Positions 11,222-22,689 are shown, counted from the first letter of the stretch. The stretch is 64,000 nt of DNA from Megaustenia siamemsis (GCA_032433765.1 JAVIAB010000051.1:47790486-47854485), one strand, 5' to 3'. Notes: generated by a model not told the origin, from the letters alone. Program-made: numbers and translations.

Positions 11222-11545
11222 TCTTAGCGCGCGGGTTTTTACCCATATGTGCTCCGCCGCCTACCCAGATGAGTTCGGAGACTCCTGTCTAATGTCGCCT
11301 CAAGCATCGTAACTCACGAGCGAGGCGCCATTCTTCACCTACCAGAGTGCTACCCTGCTACCCGTTTCTACTAGCGGCAGGGTCAACCACGGTGGTATTT
11401 TATCCAAAAACGAGTACAATTCTCACTGCTTCCAGCGGGAATCGAACACAGGTTGTCCGAACGTCGAAAAGTAGTGGAGTGATTTTCTCAAAGAGGCTAC
11501 CAAGGCCGACAGGAAGGGGTAATTTAAGTCAGAGGAGGCTAGTGC
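11222..11545 (-). mobile_element. tRNA-derived SINE, family B
   Basis: On the minus strand: CTTGGTAGCCTCTTTGAGAA near the A box, GTGTTCGATTCCCGC as B box, and a ~250-bp body with GAGCACATATGGGTAAAAAC and a tail GACAATTCAAGTCTCGTATC. It aligns along its whole length with 15541-15875 in opposite orientation, which defines the family. No clear target duplication seen. Confidence 0.8.
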
Positions 11546-11549
11546 AATA

Positions 11550-11930
11550 GAAAGTGTTGAGATAACTATTTTCATACATAATTATTTACAAATTTTAAAT
11601 CGTTGGATACAGACTACTTGACGTCAGAAGAAAGTTTTCCCTTAACACATAGGACTGGTCCTTTCTTTATGTGTCCCATTCCTCTCAAATTTCACAAAAA
11701 TTCCTTTCCACGACTTTTTTCTTCACATTTATTTGGCTATTCCAGTATATTAATGTTACCATTGTACACCTTTGATTCTATAGGTATTAAACTACCCGCT
11801 GCAGCAACTGTTCTATATTCACATACAAGAAAGAAGACACTGACAGATCCATTAATGATTGTTGATAATGTAGATTAATATTTACTCGACCTTACATCAA
11901 ATATAGGAGGAATAAAAATATAATTACATA
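11550..11930. other. No recognisable feature
   Basis: AT-rich; one chance open frame at 11603-11878 with no recognisable domain. Confidence 0.4.
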
Positions 11931-12169
11931 TAGATCGGTGGTTACTGAACTAGACTACAAAGGACAAGGGGTAGGGTTCGATCCCAATCGACGGCTTCCG
12001 GGTTTACCCAGCCTTAAATGAGTACCGGATTTTTTTTATGGGAAAGTAAAGCGGCACGGGCGTAATACCGACCACATTACCCCAAAAATCAATTGTTAAA
12101 GGACTGTAAAATTTATGGTCACTAACACCATATTCCCTATACGCCACTTTGCGTTACGGGAGCTCTTTA

Positions 12170-12217
<48 letters not shown>
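11931..12217 (+). mobile_element. tRNA-derived SINE, family A, 5'-truncated, followed by (TA)n
   Basis: Begins inside the tRNA-like head (GGTGGTTACTGAACTAGACT), keeps the B box GGTTCGATCCC, and shares the whole family A body, ending in CTCTTTACTTA at about 12172. The (TA)n tract 12173-12217 follows directly and may have grown from the element's tail. Confidence 0.85.
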
Positions 12218-12219
<2 letters not shown>

Positions 12220-13298
12220 CATGCATGGTCTTGGCAAAGCTCTTATAACCACAGTTTTATTGATTAGCTCTGGGCATTTCAGTCCTGGACTATGAATGAA
12301 TCTTAATCACATAACAAGGTTGTTGGCTTGTAATTTTCGAACGATGGATAAAGTGCATTCAAAGCTTCGTTCCTAAACTTCTACAGGACATTTCTTGGTC
12401 TCGTAGTAAGTCGACCTAATGGAATTGGTGCACATTTGAATATGAATACCGTTCGTTTTGAAGACGCTGACTTCTATCAGAGCAATGGTGTCCGATTTTT
12501 AAATGAACCAATGAGTGAACATAAATTCTACGGAATCTGACGTGGCTATTGATTTCCAAACCAGTGGACGAAATGTGATTTGGCACCAGAGTCGTTAACC
12601 TTTGCTGAATTAGTTGTCTTTGACAATCGGTGCTTACAATTGTTTAGCTTTGATGTTCACATAATTATAAAGTAAAGTACAGGAACCATGTAGTACTGTT
12701 TCATCACTGCAATTTTATTATAATTCTGATGTAAATTTTGAGATTTATAAAATGATTAGCTACGACGCAAGTGGTTAGAACACTCAACAATGTTCTATTG
12801 TTTTTTTAATAGCAAGCCTGGTCTAACGTAATCTAGAGAAGGCAATCTGTCGCTGAACGGATTGTACCTCGACAAAAGAGGCAAAAGTTCAAGTGTTTAG
12901 AATGTACATTAATTTGAAAACCGTCGGAGACGAGTTCAGTTTTTCTGTTACAGAAATGGAATTTATGGTAAAACACAAGCCTGACAGGTCATGTTCTAGC
13001 TTCCATACAGAGGCAGCATCGCTTATAAACAATGTTGACACTTGTGTAACAGGTAATCAACGTCTTTCTAATCAAAACAGAAGGATGACAGTTCAGTTAA
13101 GAGGTTGCATAAATTGTGAGTCTTGTGGTGTGAGAGTAGGAAAGACGAGTTAGAAGGCGGTGTGTAAATTATTTGTCATAGAGTGATCTCATGCATTTCA
13201 GACTCTCCAAAAAAAAAAAAATAAATAAAAAAATGTCCCCTTTCATTCAGCAGATGGCAAAATATATAAATCTTCATGGCTGTTGTGTATCACCAGTT

Positions 13299-13300
<2 letters not shown>
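12218..13300. other. No recognisable feature
   Basis: AT-rich sequence. An open frame at 12893-13153 (86 codons) has no recognisable domain and no supporting signals; I treat it as chance. Confidence 0.4.
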
Positions 13301-13301
<1 letters not shown>

Positions 13302-13352
<51 letters not shown>

Positions 13353-13378
13353 TTATCATCATCATCATCATCATCATC
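13302..13378. repeat. (TA)n run followed by (ATC)n
   Basis: TA dinucleotides to about 13348, then ATC trinucleotides 13355-13378. The ATC part is the 3' tail of the minus-strand RTE that follows. Confidence 0.9.
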
Positions 13379-14036
13379 GAGTGCCATCTCCGCAACGAAG
13401 GTTGGCTACCATGGAGCGCCTTGCTATTCTGTCTCTTGCTTTGATGGTGCAGGTTGTCCTAGGCTGGTTTGTCCATCTTTTGATGTTAATCGTCCATGTT
13501 AGTCTTGGTCTGCCTCTGTTTCTTTTACCTTGTATTTTCCCCTCCAGGATTACTTTTAGTAGGATGTTGTGTCTTTTAATATGGTCCCAAAATAGCCTTT
13601 GTCTTGTTTGAATTGTCTTTAGTAGTTCTCTTTTCATTTTTAGTTGTTTTAAGACTTCATCGTTTGTTTTCTTTTCTTTCCATCCAATTCTACCTATTAT
13701 TTAATATATCCACATTCAAAGGTTTCAATTCTCTGTTCTATTTTCTTGTCTATCGTCCATGTTTTTTTTACATTGTATAGGAATATTGAAAAGATATAAC
13801 ATTTTGCTATTCTTAGTTTTAGCCCTGGTGTTATTTTGTTTTGATGTTAGTATGTTCTTCATGACATTAAAATTACTTTTTGCCATTCCTATTCTTTTGT
13901 TTATTTCAGTTGTACATTTTCCATCAATGCTTATAGTATGTCCAAGGTAGTTGTAGTTCTGAACTGTCACCAGGTCTATTCCTTCAATTTTGATATCCAC
14001 TTGTAGGTGTTGAGTATTTTCTTTGTTTATGATCAT
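13355..14036 (-). pseudogene. RTE-type LINE 3' part, second RTE subfamily
   Basis: Minus-strand frames read MIINKENTQHLQVDIKIEGI, then YNYLGHTISIDGKCTTEINK (14036-13725), and after frame shifts KRELLKTIQTRQRLFWDHIK, LEGKIQGKRNRGRPRLTW and SMVANLRCGDGTR (13637-13374). This is the finger/thumb and C-terminal part of an RTE reverse transcriptase with a GAT tail. The ending (RGRPRLTW...ANLRCGDG) differs from the LWRDMITYA ending of the other subfamily; kin are at 48770 and 62445. The catalytic core is lost to truncation. Confidence 0.8.
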
Positions 14037-14088
14037 AGTATATATTTATAGTCTTATATATTTATATACTTTTATATATATATATATA

Positions 14089-14545
14089 TATCCAAGAAAA
14101 AGAGTTCTTAAATGTTATGTAGAGCCAGTCTTAACATATGGATTTCGAATCATGGACAATAGGACAACAGACAAGAAAATCACTGGAGTCTGTAGAAATG
14201 TGGTTTTACAGAAGAATGTTGAGAGTACCATGGACAGCTAAGAAGAGTAATGAAGATGTTCTGAGACAGGTCAAAGCAAAAAGAGAGCTAATTTCCAATA
14301 TTAGGAAGAAACAATCATCATTTTTTGGCCATGTAATGAGAAGAGAACAACTTGAATATATTGTAACAACTGGAAATATTGAGGGACGAAGAGATAGAGG
14401 GAAGCAAAGATAAAAAATAACAGACAGCTTAAGAGAATGGCTTGGCAGAAGGTCAACAACAGAAATGATAAATAGCTGTCGAGATCGAAAGTTGTGGAGA
14501 GACATGATCACCTACGCCAGTAGGCCCGGTACTTGATCATGATGA
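14089..14545 (+). pseudogene. RTE-type LINE 3' end
   Basis: Frames read KKRVLKCYVEPVLTYGF, then FYRRMLRVPWTAKKSNEDVL, KKQSSFFGHVMRREQLEYIV, RRDRGKQR and LWRDMITYASRPGT, ending in TGATCATGATGATATA. It is 5'-truncated and faces away from the neighbouring copy (13355-14036); the two truncated 5' ends are separated by about 50 bp of TA-rich sequence. Confidence 0.85.
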
Positions 14546-14985
14546 TATATATTCGTATCTATTAGTTAGTTATCATTAGGGCAGAGATTATAATGACATA
14601 CAAATGTCAAATATTTCCTAAAAATCATCGAAATATGAATTCATTTATAACCTACAATTTGCAGAATATGACCTAACAATGAAAGTAGACGAAATATTAC
14701 AAATTAATTACTCATTTGCTATTTAAAATAACGTTAAAATTCAACTATTTTATTAATCTGCAATAAAATAGTTCTCAAAGGTTGTAAAATTTCAGTGAAC
14801 GAAGCTTTCATAATATGACAGTCTTATAGTGTAAAGTCTTTTCTCTAGAGTTAACAGAAACTGTTTGATCATTTGCCATCTGACCCCGTGACATGCGACA
14901 CTTAGTGTCGGCGTGTTATAGAAAGTTACCCGTTTTTATTTTTATTTTTTATTTTTTTTTCAGTTTTGTGGACACATTTATTCTC
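14546..14985. other. No recognisable feature
   Basis: AT-rich; a T-rich tract lies at about 14930-14962. Confidence 0.5.
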
Positions 14986-14988
14986 ATT

Positions 14989-15138
14989 CACGTTGTCTTA
15001 GTTGTGGACACGTTGTCTGAATTATAGTCACGTTGTCTTAGTTGTAGACACGTTGTCTGAATTATAGACACGTTGTCTTAGTTGTTGACACGTTGTCTGA
15101 ATTATAGACACGTTGTCTTAGTTATAGTCACGTTGTAT
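14989..15138 (+). repeat. 20-bp tandem repeat, alternating subtypes
   Basis: Units of CACGTTGTCTNANTTNTAGA; subtype CACGTTGTCTTAGTTGTAGA alternates with CACGTTGTCTGAATTATAGA, giving a 40-bp higher-order period, about seven units. Confidence 0.9.
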
Positions 15139-15540
15139 TTATTCTGATATGTTTACGTGTTTCTCAGCTATAAAATTACCAAGCCTAATTTTTTTTTCCG
15201 CTTATTAAAGGGTCACCTAAATGAAAGTATTATTGCTTCTAAAATAGCGACAAACATGACCATATATAACAAAAAATATATGCATTTATGCCCCCAATTT
15301 GATCAAAATATGACCTAAACCTACATTATCGTTAACATATGTATTTATTTGTAAAAAACAAAAAACGCCAGAGTGTTCAGAAAGGCACGACACGTGAAAT
15401 TAACTTGGATTTCAAAAATACATGTGAGGAAAAATATAATAGTTCAAAAAATTGCGAGCATTACTTGTTGGTTACTCGACAGTGCTAGAAGCCACATTTA
15501 TGTAGTCGTCACATGATATTGTCAGTGATAATTGAATATT
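15139..15540. other. No recognisable feature
   Basis: AT-rich, no coding potential. Confidence 0.5.
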
Positions 15541-15875
15541 GAGGGCCTCAGTAACCTAGTTGAGAGAATCACCCGACAAGGCTACCAATGTTCGGACAAC
15601 TCGTGTTCGATTCCCACTGGAAGCAGTTTGAGTTGTACGCCTGGTTGGACAAAAATATCACGCAGTGGAACCAGGTGCTAGCAGAAATGGGTACCAGGAT
15701 AGTACTCTGGGAAGGTGAGGAATGCCACTTCGCATCGTGATTTTCGATGCCTGAAGCGACACTATCCAGTAGTCTCCGAACACTTCTTGATATGCGGCAG
15801 AGCACATATGGGTAAAAACTCGACGGCTAAGACGGCGATTCAAGTCTCCTACTTTACCTTTAATCATTAAATGCA
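15541..15875 (+). mobile_element. tRNA-derived SINE, family B
   Basis: GGCCTCAGTAACCTAGTTGA (A-box region), GTGTTCGATTCCCACT (B box), body including GAGCACATATGGGTAAAAAC, tail TTCAAGTCTCCTACTTTACC. Full-length relative of 11222-11545. Confidence 0.85.
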
Positions 15876-17244
15876 CAACTAAAGTGAGATTGCGGAAAAA
15901 CCTCCGTAGCGAGTGGGTTCGTGCAAGCAAAATTCTCTTGTGTCATTCTTCACATCAGCAGATTTCTGTATATCCCAGTACAATAGATCCAGTTAACCCC
16001 ATTAACGTGAAACACATAAATATATCCCAACCAATCATGATTCAGTCACAGACTTGAACGTTTAAGTAATGTGAGTCGTCACAGAAGTTACATAAACTGA
16101 CAATATCTAAACACGTTATCGTTGGACCAAATATGCAAATGGACACCAGCAGAAAATGTTTGCAACTTGTAAAAGCTTTTTTTTTTAGCGTGGAACACTT
16201 CATTACATAATTGATAGAAACAGAAGTTCACTTTGTGCTGAAAGTAGATTGTTAGTGCATGTCGCACATAAACAACTCAAGTACAATAGAAACAGCACAA
16301 ACATCGCAAGAAGTAAATGACATACTATAAATGCCACGTTGAGGACACTAACATTCGTAATGTCAAAATCACAGAATTAAGCACAGACCATTAATCCCGA
16401 ACATGTCTCTCACGCTATGCATGCGTTATTTCAGCTTAATGGATCTCAAATGTCAGTATTTTTTTCCTATAAAACAGCGACGCCAGGATATCCAGCATAT
16501 GAGGAAATAGTGGCACTTGTAACGCATCAGCCATTACTTCGAATAAATGACATTTTAGAGCTGTGGTGCAGTGCGAAATTTACAAGTCTGTAATATATAA
16601 AGAGTAAAGGTATGAAATAGTTACAAACGCTTGAAACAGTTCATGAAACTTGAAATATCAAAGTTGTTTACATACAAAACAAATGTATGATCATTTACGT
16701 GGGTGTGAAGTTATATTTTTCTATGACTGGGAAGCATGGAAACAACAAAAGTTGCAATTATGATAATACAGACTTTCTGAAAGATGTGGTTGTACGCAAT
16801 AGAGACTATTGTTTTCGTTCATAAACTCAGTCTTTCTATACTTTAGAAATACTTTAGAAATACTTTAGAAATATTTTATGAATTAAATTTTTGACTCGGG
16901 TGTCTTATACTTTAACTTTATACCTTATCTGACCTCTGTAACATGTTATAATAGTTCTTGCAAATTTTTATCTCCAGTATTAATATTATATTATTGGTTA
17001 CTTTAGCAAAAGTGCTTTCGATTACATTTTTGGATGGCAGTTGCGGTCTTAAAACCTGAAAGGCTTCAACAACAATTTCTTGTATGTTTTTAGTCTGTTT
17101 TAATCATCAACTCTTAAAAGAGCTTCTTCTTCCTCATTTCTTCATCATTTGCCTTTTAGTGTTGTTTTTTTTCTCCGGTCCTAAATCTTCCTCCATCAGA
17201 CTCATGCTATAGGAACACGTCCTAACAGTTTTTGTTTCTTTTAG
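15876..17244. other. No recognisable feature
   Basis: AT-rich. A short direct repeat of ACTTTAGAAAT lies at about 16841-16874. No genes seen. Confidence 0.5.
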
Positions 17245-17255
17245 CAGCACACTAT

Positions 17256-17515
17256 AAAAAAAAAAGTAAAGTGCCCCCGTCACGCCAAGCGAAGTATAGG
17301 GAATATGGTGTTAGTGACCATACATTTTACAGATCTTCGGCACATGATTTTTAGGGTAATGTGGTCGGTATTACGCCCGTGCCTCTTCACTTTCCCAGAA
17401 AGAAATCCGGTACCCATTAAAGGCTGGGTGAACCCGGAAGCCGTCGGTTGGGATCGAACCCTACCCCTTGTCCTTTGTAGTCCAGTTCACTAACCACTGA
17501 GCTATCGCGGCTCCC
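17256..17515 (-). mobile_element. tRNA-derived SINE, family A, with 11-bp target duplication
   Basis: Minus-strand head GGGGAGCCGCGATAGCTCAG and GGTTCGATCCC, with the family body ending in GGCACTTTACTT and a T run. CAGCACACTAT at 17245-17255 and 17516-17526 is the target duplication. The same 11-mer occurs a third time at 17933-17943, beyond an RTE insertion. Confidence 0.92.
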
Positions 17516-17526
17516 CAGCACACTAT

Positions 17527-17932
17527 CATCATCATCATCAAATACCGGGCCTACTGGCGTAGGTGATCATGTCTGTCCACAACTTTCGATCTCGGCAGTT
17601 ATTTATCATTTCTGTTGTTGACCTTCTGCCAAGCCATTCTCTTAGGCTGTCTGTTATTTTTTCTCTTTGCTTCCCTCTATCTCTTCATCCCTCAATTTTT
17701 CCAGTTGTTTCAATATATTCCAGTTGTTCTCTTCTCATTACATGGCCAAAAAATGATGATTGTTTCTTCCTAATATTGGAAATTAGCTCTCTTTTTGCTT
17801 TGATCTCTCACAGAACATCTTCATTTCTCTTCTTAGCTGTCCATGGTACTCTCAACATTCTTCTGTAAAACCACATTTCTACAGACTCCAGTGATTTTCT
17901 TGTCTGTTGTCCTATTGTCCATGATTCGCATC
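17527..17932 (-). pseudogene. RTE-type LINE 3' end, with target duplication shared with the adjacent SINE
   Basis: Minus strand: tail (GAT)n at the left end, then upstream LWR-type end, RREQLEYIETTGKIEG-like and FYRRMLRVPWTAKKRN-like text and SWTIGQQTRKSLESVE near 17900. It is bounded by CAGCACACTAT (17516-17526) and CAGCACACTAT (17933-17943), so it is a complete truncated insertion of about 406 bp. Confidence 0.88.
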
Positions 17933-17943
17933 CAGCACACTAT

Positions 17944-18420
17944 AGACCTTGTTAAAATCGTGTAAATTTCCTAGTTGTACTGTTAGGTAGCTTATTTGTA
18001 TTCAGAGTGGATCAGACTAGCGTCAAATGTGTTCTAACCTATTCATTTCTAGGTTCAGTGGTGAAACAACCAAATTTGTGCCAGGCAAGTTAAGAACTAT
18101 GTGATCAAATATGTGGATTATATCTTGTTTTGAGGACATGTTCCACTCTTATGAATGAAAGTTGGATTTTCATCTAATTTGTTTATCAGTTGGAGATGTT
18201 TTTTTTCTTTTAAATTCCTGCTCACTACTGTCATGCTAGGACCAAAAGTCTCATTGTAACCCAATCTTTCTGTGTGACATTGTAGGTCTTATGCAGCCAA
18301 ACAATATGTTTGATATCCACAACATCTAGTGAGATGCCTCTGTCTGAAGGGCCATCATAGACCTTCAAGATCTAGTTATTATCAAACGTGATGTACATTC
18401 AATAAATTCCGCTTAAATTT
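17944..18420. other. No recognisable feature
   Basis: Lies between the RTE and the minus-strand LINE. It could be that LINE's 3' non-coding tail in part; no proof. Confidence 0.4.
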
Positions 18421-20283
18421 TAGTTGGGGCTGTTAGCTGCGTTCGTTCCCGTGTATATTACAGTGTGATTGTATCCACATAATAACTTCTCTCTGGAAGT
18501 TATTGCATAGTTGGTCCAGAGTTGTTCTCAATTCATCTAGTTCATTGTTCTTGGGGCTTTTAGAGCTGATAATACTGACAGTGAATCAGTCAGAATCACC
18601 AATTTATTGTGCATGTTATTTTTGTGTTGAGTAGCCAGTGTTGCAGCATCTCTGATGGCATCAGTTTCTGCCTTAAAGTTGTTTGAGAATTTTCCAGTAG
18701 CTATTGACTTGGTGATCTCGTCCTGATTATTCAACGTCAAGAACATACCTCCCCCTCCATTTCTGGTGGCATTTGTAGCAGAGCCATCTGTGTATATGTG
18801 GGACCAAGAGTCCTGTGGGTAGGTATCGTGTATGTGTTTTTCTGCTACGTGTTTTCTTTCTGTGTCTGATTGGGTGCCTTTTTTCATGATTCCTGTTATA
18901 TTTTCATTAAGTTATGGTATTTTATGTTTCCCATGCGGAGACATATCAGATGGGCCCAAGGGTTTCGATATTGTTTGCGGAAGTACTGGGTCTCCAGTAC
19001 TTAGTTCATTGGCGACTCTTTAGTCGTACAATTCCGAAACCAGTTATTCTTTGGTGCATGGGGTGGCTAAGGAGCCTTCTATATTTCTCCGCTTGTTGCA
19101 ATAATTTAGTGACACGTCTGTCATATAAGAGTTGTAAACCTATTACTGTTTCTATAGTCTTGATAGGGGTAGATTGCATAGCACCAGTGATGATACGGGC
19201 AGCTTGGTTATGTGTTCTGTTAATTTTGCTAAGGTGTGATTTGGAAGCCATATCCCAGGCTGTGACTCCATACTCTAGGACTGGTCTGACTCTTCCTACG
19301 TATAGTCGTTTCTAGATATTGCTGTCCGCTCCCCAGACCGTTCCTGCCAATTTTTTCATAATATTAGTTCGTTTTCTGGCTTTTTTTCTTGCTCTGTCTA
19401 TCTGATTTTTCCAAGTCATTCTGCGATTCATGGTGACGCCAATATATGTTGGGTTTTGGTCAATAGGGAGTGTATGGTCTTTTATCTTCAAGTTTGCAGA
19501 GAGTGTGTTTCTTGATAGGCTGAAAATTGTATATGTAGTTTTATTTTTCGTTAATTGGTAAGAACCAGGTGCTCGTCCATTTTTCAAGTTCTCCTAGGGC
19601 ATCTTGCATCCTGGATCCAGCCACCGACATACTGTCCTCGCGAGCCCATAACGCCAGATCATCTGCCTATATTGCTGAGTGTATTCTGGGTGTAATGTCC
19701 ATTATAATGTTATTTATGAAAATTAAAGAGTGTTGGGGACTAGACTCCACCTTGTTCGAATGTGACCTTCTTACTTAGTTGACCTTGTACTTGTACTCTG
19801 GCCGTTCTATCCTGAAGGTATTGAGAGACCCAATTGAATAAACGACCCTGGATGCCAAGTCTAAAAAGCTTGTTCTTTAAACCCTCTCGCCATACCCTAT
19901 CAAAAGCCTTCTCCATGTCGATCCACACTGCCAGTGTGTGTTTCTTTTTCTTGTAGAGCATCCTCTATTTCCTGTGCAATGGCCAAGTCTTCAGTTGATC
20001 TGTGCTGACGGAAGCCCCTTTGTTGTGGTAAGATTTGTTGTTTTGTCTCCAATTGCCACATAAGTCTTCTGTTAACCAGCCTTTCCATGAGTTTACTCAG
20101 GCAGCTCAGTAAGCTAATTGGTCTGCAGCTACTTGGGTCTAGTGGGTCTTTTCCACGCGTGAGGATGGGGACCATAATAGCTTCTTTCCAGATTGCCGGC
20201 ACATGACCTCTCTTCCAGCTAGCATTTATTATCACTCCTAAGTTATAAGAGCACGTATCTCTTGTCACCTTCTCTGTCGTCAT
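18421..20283 (-). pseudogene. I/Jockey-group LINE with RNase H, decayed, 5'-truncated
   Basis: Reading right to left: RT N-terminal fingers (WKEAIMVPILTRGKDP, YRPISL-like CRPISLLSCLSKLMERLV, 20283-19900); motif A WIDMEKAFDRVW (about 19930); QGGV of motif B near 19740; motif C with the tyrosine codon of YADD changed to TAG (19667-19669) but ADDLALWA kept; thumb TYIGVTMNRRMTWKNQIDRA (about 19430); connection ITGAMQSTPIKTIE (about 19180); RNase H with YTDGSATNATRNGGGG (18800-18760), E in FKAETDAIRDA, D in ILTDSLSVLSAL, and a decayed end to about 18421. At least three frameshifts and one nonsense codon make it inactive. Endonuclease and ORF1 are absent. Confidence 0.88.
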
Positions 20284-20338
20284 GTCATGATGATTGATAA
20301 CGTTTTGAGGTTAATTAAGATATATATCTTTGAAATAG

Positions 20339-20413
20339 GTTGATTTGCGTTCGTTAAGAACACCTGCACTCGGAGTTAAGTTTGATCGCAGCCTGTGTTT
20401 TCGGGACCACGTC
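20339..20413 (+). pseudogene. Left part of the LINE split by the palindromic element
   Basis: The in-frame text is LRSLRTPALGVKFDRSLCFRDHV, the thumb-side LGV motif of a LINE reverse transcriptase. The last two codons, CAC GTC, are the 6-bp target duplication. The same frame resumes at 30980 with CAC GTC GAC. A TAG at 20336-20338 marks the point where this 5'-truncated LINE begins. Confidence 0.85.
20408..20413. repeat. Target-site duplication CACGTC, left copy
   Basis: CACGTC occurs immediately outside the first base of the left terminus (20414) and again at 30980-30985, immediately outside the last base of the right terminus. Six bases is the duplication length known for Polinton/Maverick integration. 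Confidence 0.88.
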
Positions 20414-20473
20414 AGTAGTATACAAGGGTCCATTTGCTTAGCATTTGGCCCGTAAATTAACAAAGATATATAG

Positions 20474-20492
20474 TAGGCGCGCGGCGCGCCTA
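20474..20492. repeat. GC-rich 9-bp-arm hairpin near the left terminus
   Basis: TAGGCGCGC, one central G, GCGCGCCTA: a perfect 19-bp hairpin 61 bp inside the tip, in otherwise AT-rich DNA. The mirror copy is at 30901-30919. It could be a protein-binding or replication-start element; function is unknown. Confidence 0.8.
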
Positions 20493-20677
20493 ATGTACTG
20501 TAGGCGCAGGGGGAGTTAACCGTGACCGCTGGTCCCAGTGACCCTGGAAGTGACCTGTTTATGTTTGGTGTGTGCTGACTTTGGAGTTCTTTATGTACTT
20601 GATCGTTAGTGATAGGTTAGTAGATTATACAACATCAATGAAAAACAATCAATATAAAACAGAAGACAAAGATATAT

Positions 20678-20691
20678 TTTATTCTTTTATT
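20678..20691 (-). terminator. Paired polyadenylation signals, left arm
   Basis: Two overlapping AATAAA hexamers on the minus strand, about 200 bp downstream of the polB-like stop codon. Suitable for 3'-end formation of a transcript running outward; not shown to be used. Confidence 0.5.
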
Positions 20692-20890
20692 ATCTCAATA
20701 GGTGTATAACATACATTGATATTATATAACATTACAAAATACTCAGTACATTGAGTAAATATATAGTACAAGGATAACATTTATTTATAGCTATGTAGTT
20801 GGGTCTCTGCTTAGCTATGTGGCGTCGATGAATCATACGGGGTGAAACTGTTAGAGATTGCTGGGTAGTCTAAACTGGTAGTGTAAAGAG

Positions 20891-21214
20891 TTAAATATCT
20901 AGAGGTGTAGACGAGACATTATCATCAGCTACCTTTCTTTTTATATAGAAATAGGAAAGAGCATTTCTTGTTTGACTGTAGGAAAATATGGAATTATTTA
21001 AGACTTTGAAACCTACATTTTTCCCACCTTTAGCCTTTTGCGTGGCGAGAACCTCTAAAAACATATCTTTATCTAATTTGTTGTGTTGCTTGCTTAGCCC
21101 TTTACAACTGATTTTATCATAATCCCCACTACAATGGTACGTCTTACTACATAAGCTAACAAGAGCTGTCCCTTCGTACTCTAGTTTAAAAGGTTTGGTG
21201 TATGCTTTAACACC
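20891..21214 (-). pseudogene. Polinton-type DNA polymerase B, C-terminal remnant (left arm)
   Basis: An open stretch of 107 codons ending in TAA at 20893-20891 (minus strand). It contains ALVSLCSKTYHC (about residues 17-28), ISCKGLSKQHN (36-46) and, near the end, YSQTRNALSYFYIKRKV, then DI-stop. From memory of the family, this order (a SKTYYC-like segment, a CKG segment, SYFY.KRKV close to the stop) is that of the protein-primed polymerase of Polintons; no search was run. Polymerase catalytic motifs and the exonuclease are upstream in the family and are absent here: the frame runs straight into the 32-bp minisatellite. It lies about 480 bp from the terminus. Identical by eye to the right-arm copy. 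Confidence 0.72.
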
Positions 21215-22435
21215 GTGATGGTTGTATGGAGGTCGGCTAGTATGTCGTGATGGGTGTATGGAGGTCGCCTAGTGTGTAATAAGGGCTGTATAGGGGTCGG
21301 CTAGTATGTCGTGATGGGTGTACGGAGGTCGTCTAGTGTGTCATATTGGGTGTATAGAGGGCGTTTAGTGTGTCATGATGGTTGTATAGGGGTCGTCTAG
21401 TGTGTCATATTGGGTGTATAGGGGTCGTCTAGTGTGTCATGATGGTTGTATAGGGGTCGTCTAGTGTGCCGTGATGGGTGTACGGAGGTCGTCTAGTGTG
21501 TCATATTGGGTGTATAGAGGGCGTCTAGTATGTCGTGATGGGTGTACGGAGGTCGTCTAGTGTGTCATGATGGTTGTATAGGGGTCGTCTAGTGTGTCAT
21601 GATGGTTGTATAGGGGTCGTCTAGTGTGCCATGATGGGTACATGGAGGTCGGCTAGTATGTCGTGATGGGTGTACGGAGGTCGTCTAGTGTGTCATGATG
21701 GTTGTATAGGGGTCGTCTAGTGTGTCATGATGGTTGTATAGGGGTCGTCTAGTGTGCCATGATGGGTACATGGAGGTCGGCTAGTATGTCGTGATGGGTG
21801 TACGGAGGTCGTCTAGTGGGGTATGATGGTTGTATGGAGGTCGTCTAGTGTGTCATATTGGGTGTATAGAGGGCGTCTAGTGTGTCATGATGGTTGTATA
21901 GGGATCGTCTAGTGTGTCATGATGGTTGTATAGGGGTCGTCTAGTGTGCCGTGATGGGTCAATGGAGGTCGGCTAGTATGTCGTGATGGGTGTACGGAGG
22001 TCGTCTAGTGTGTCATGATGGTTGTATAGGGGTCGTCTAGTGTGTCATGATGGTTGTATAGGGGTCGTCTAGTGTGCCATGATGGGTACATGGAGGTCGG
22101 CTAGTATGTCGTGATGGGTGTACGGAGGTCGTCTAGTGGGGTATGATGGTTGTATGGAGGTCGTCTAGTGTGTCATATTGGGTGTATAGAGGGCGTCTAG
22201 TGTGTCATGATGGGTGTATGTAGGTCGTTTAGTGTATCGTGAGGGGTGTATGGAGGTCGTCTACTGTGTCGTGAGGGGTGTATGGAGGTCATCTGGTGTG
22301 GTATGTGGGGTGTATGGAGGTCATCTAGTGTGATATAAGGCTGTATGCCGGGCGTCTAGTGTGACATGAGGGCTGTATACCGGTCGCCTAGTGTGGCATG
22401 AGGGCTGTATGGCGGTTGTCTGGTATATCATACTT
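21215..22435 (-). repeat. 32-bp minisatellite, left arm (about 38 copies)
   Basis: Unit on this strand: GTGTGTCATGATGGTTGTAT AGGGGTCGTCTA and variants (TATGTCGTGATGGGTGTACGGAGGTCGGCTA; TGTCATATTGGGTGTATAGAG). Variants follow a higher-order pattern. Total length is 32 bp longer than in the right arm, exactly one unit. It directly abuts the polB-like remnant. Confidence 0.93.
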
Positions 22436-22689
22436 TAATCAACCAATAAGAAAAATGAAGGAACATTACATTCAACATTACTTATCTTAACTACTTTACA
22501 TCAATACAGTTGAATAACGTGTTAGCGTTAAGTCTTACCATACTTTAAGAGAAAACATTCAAACTTACAGTATAAAATATAGTCTCAATCATCTACACTG
22601 AATATAACCTATTATCGATAACCCTTAACATACTTTAAGAGAAAACAAGTCAACTTACGGTGCAAAATATAGTCTCCGCTAGACTGAAC

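Noticed and set aside
13191..13611. Frames with YIYIYIYI and HHHHHH runs as low-complexity proteins
   Set aside because: Translations of the TA and ATC microsatellites at 13302-13378.
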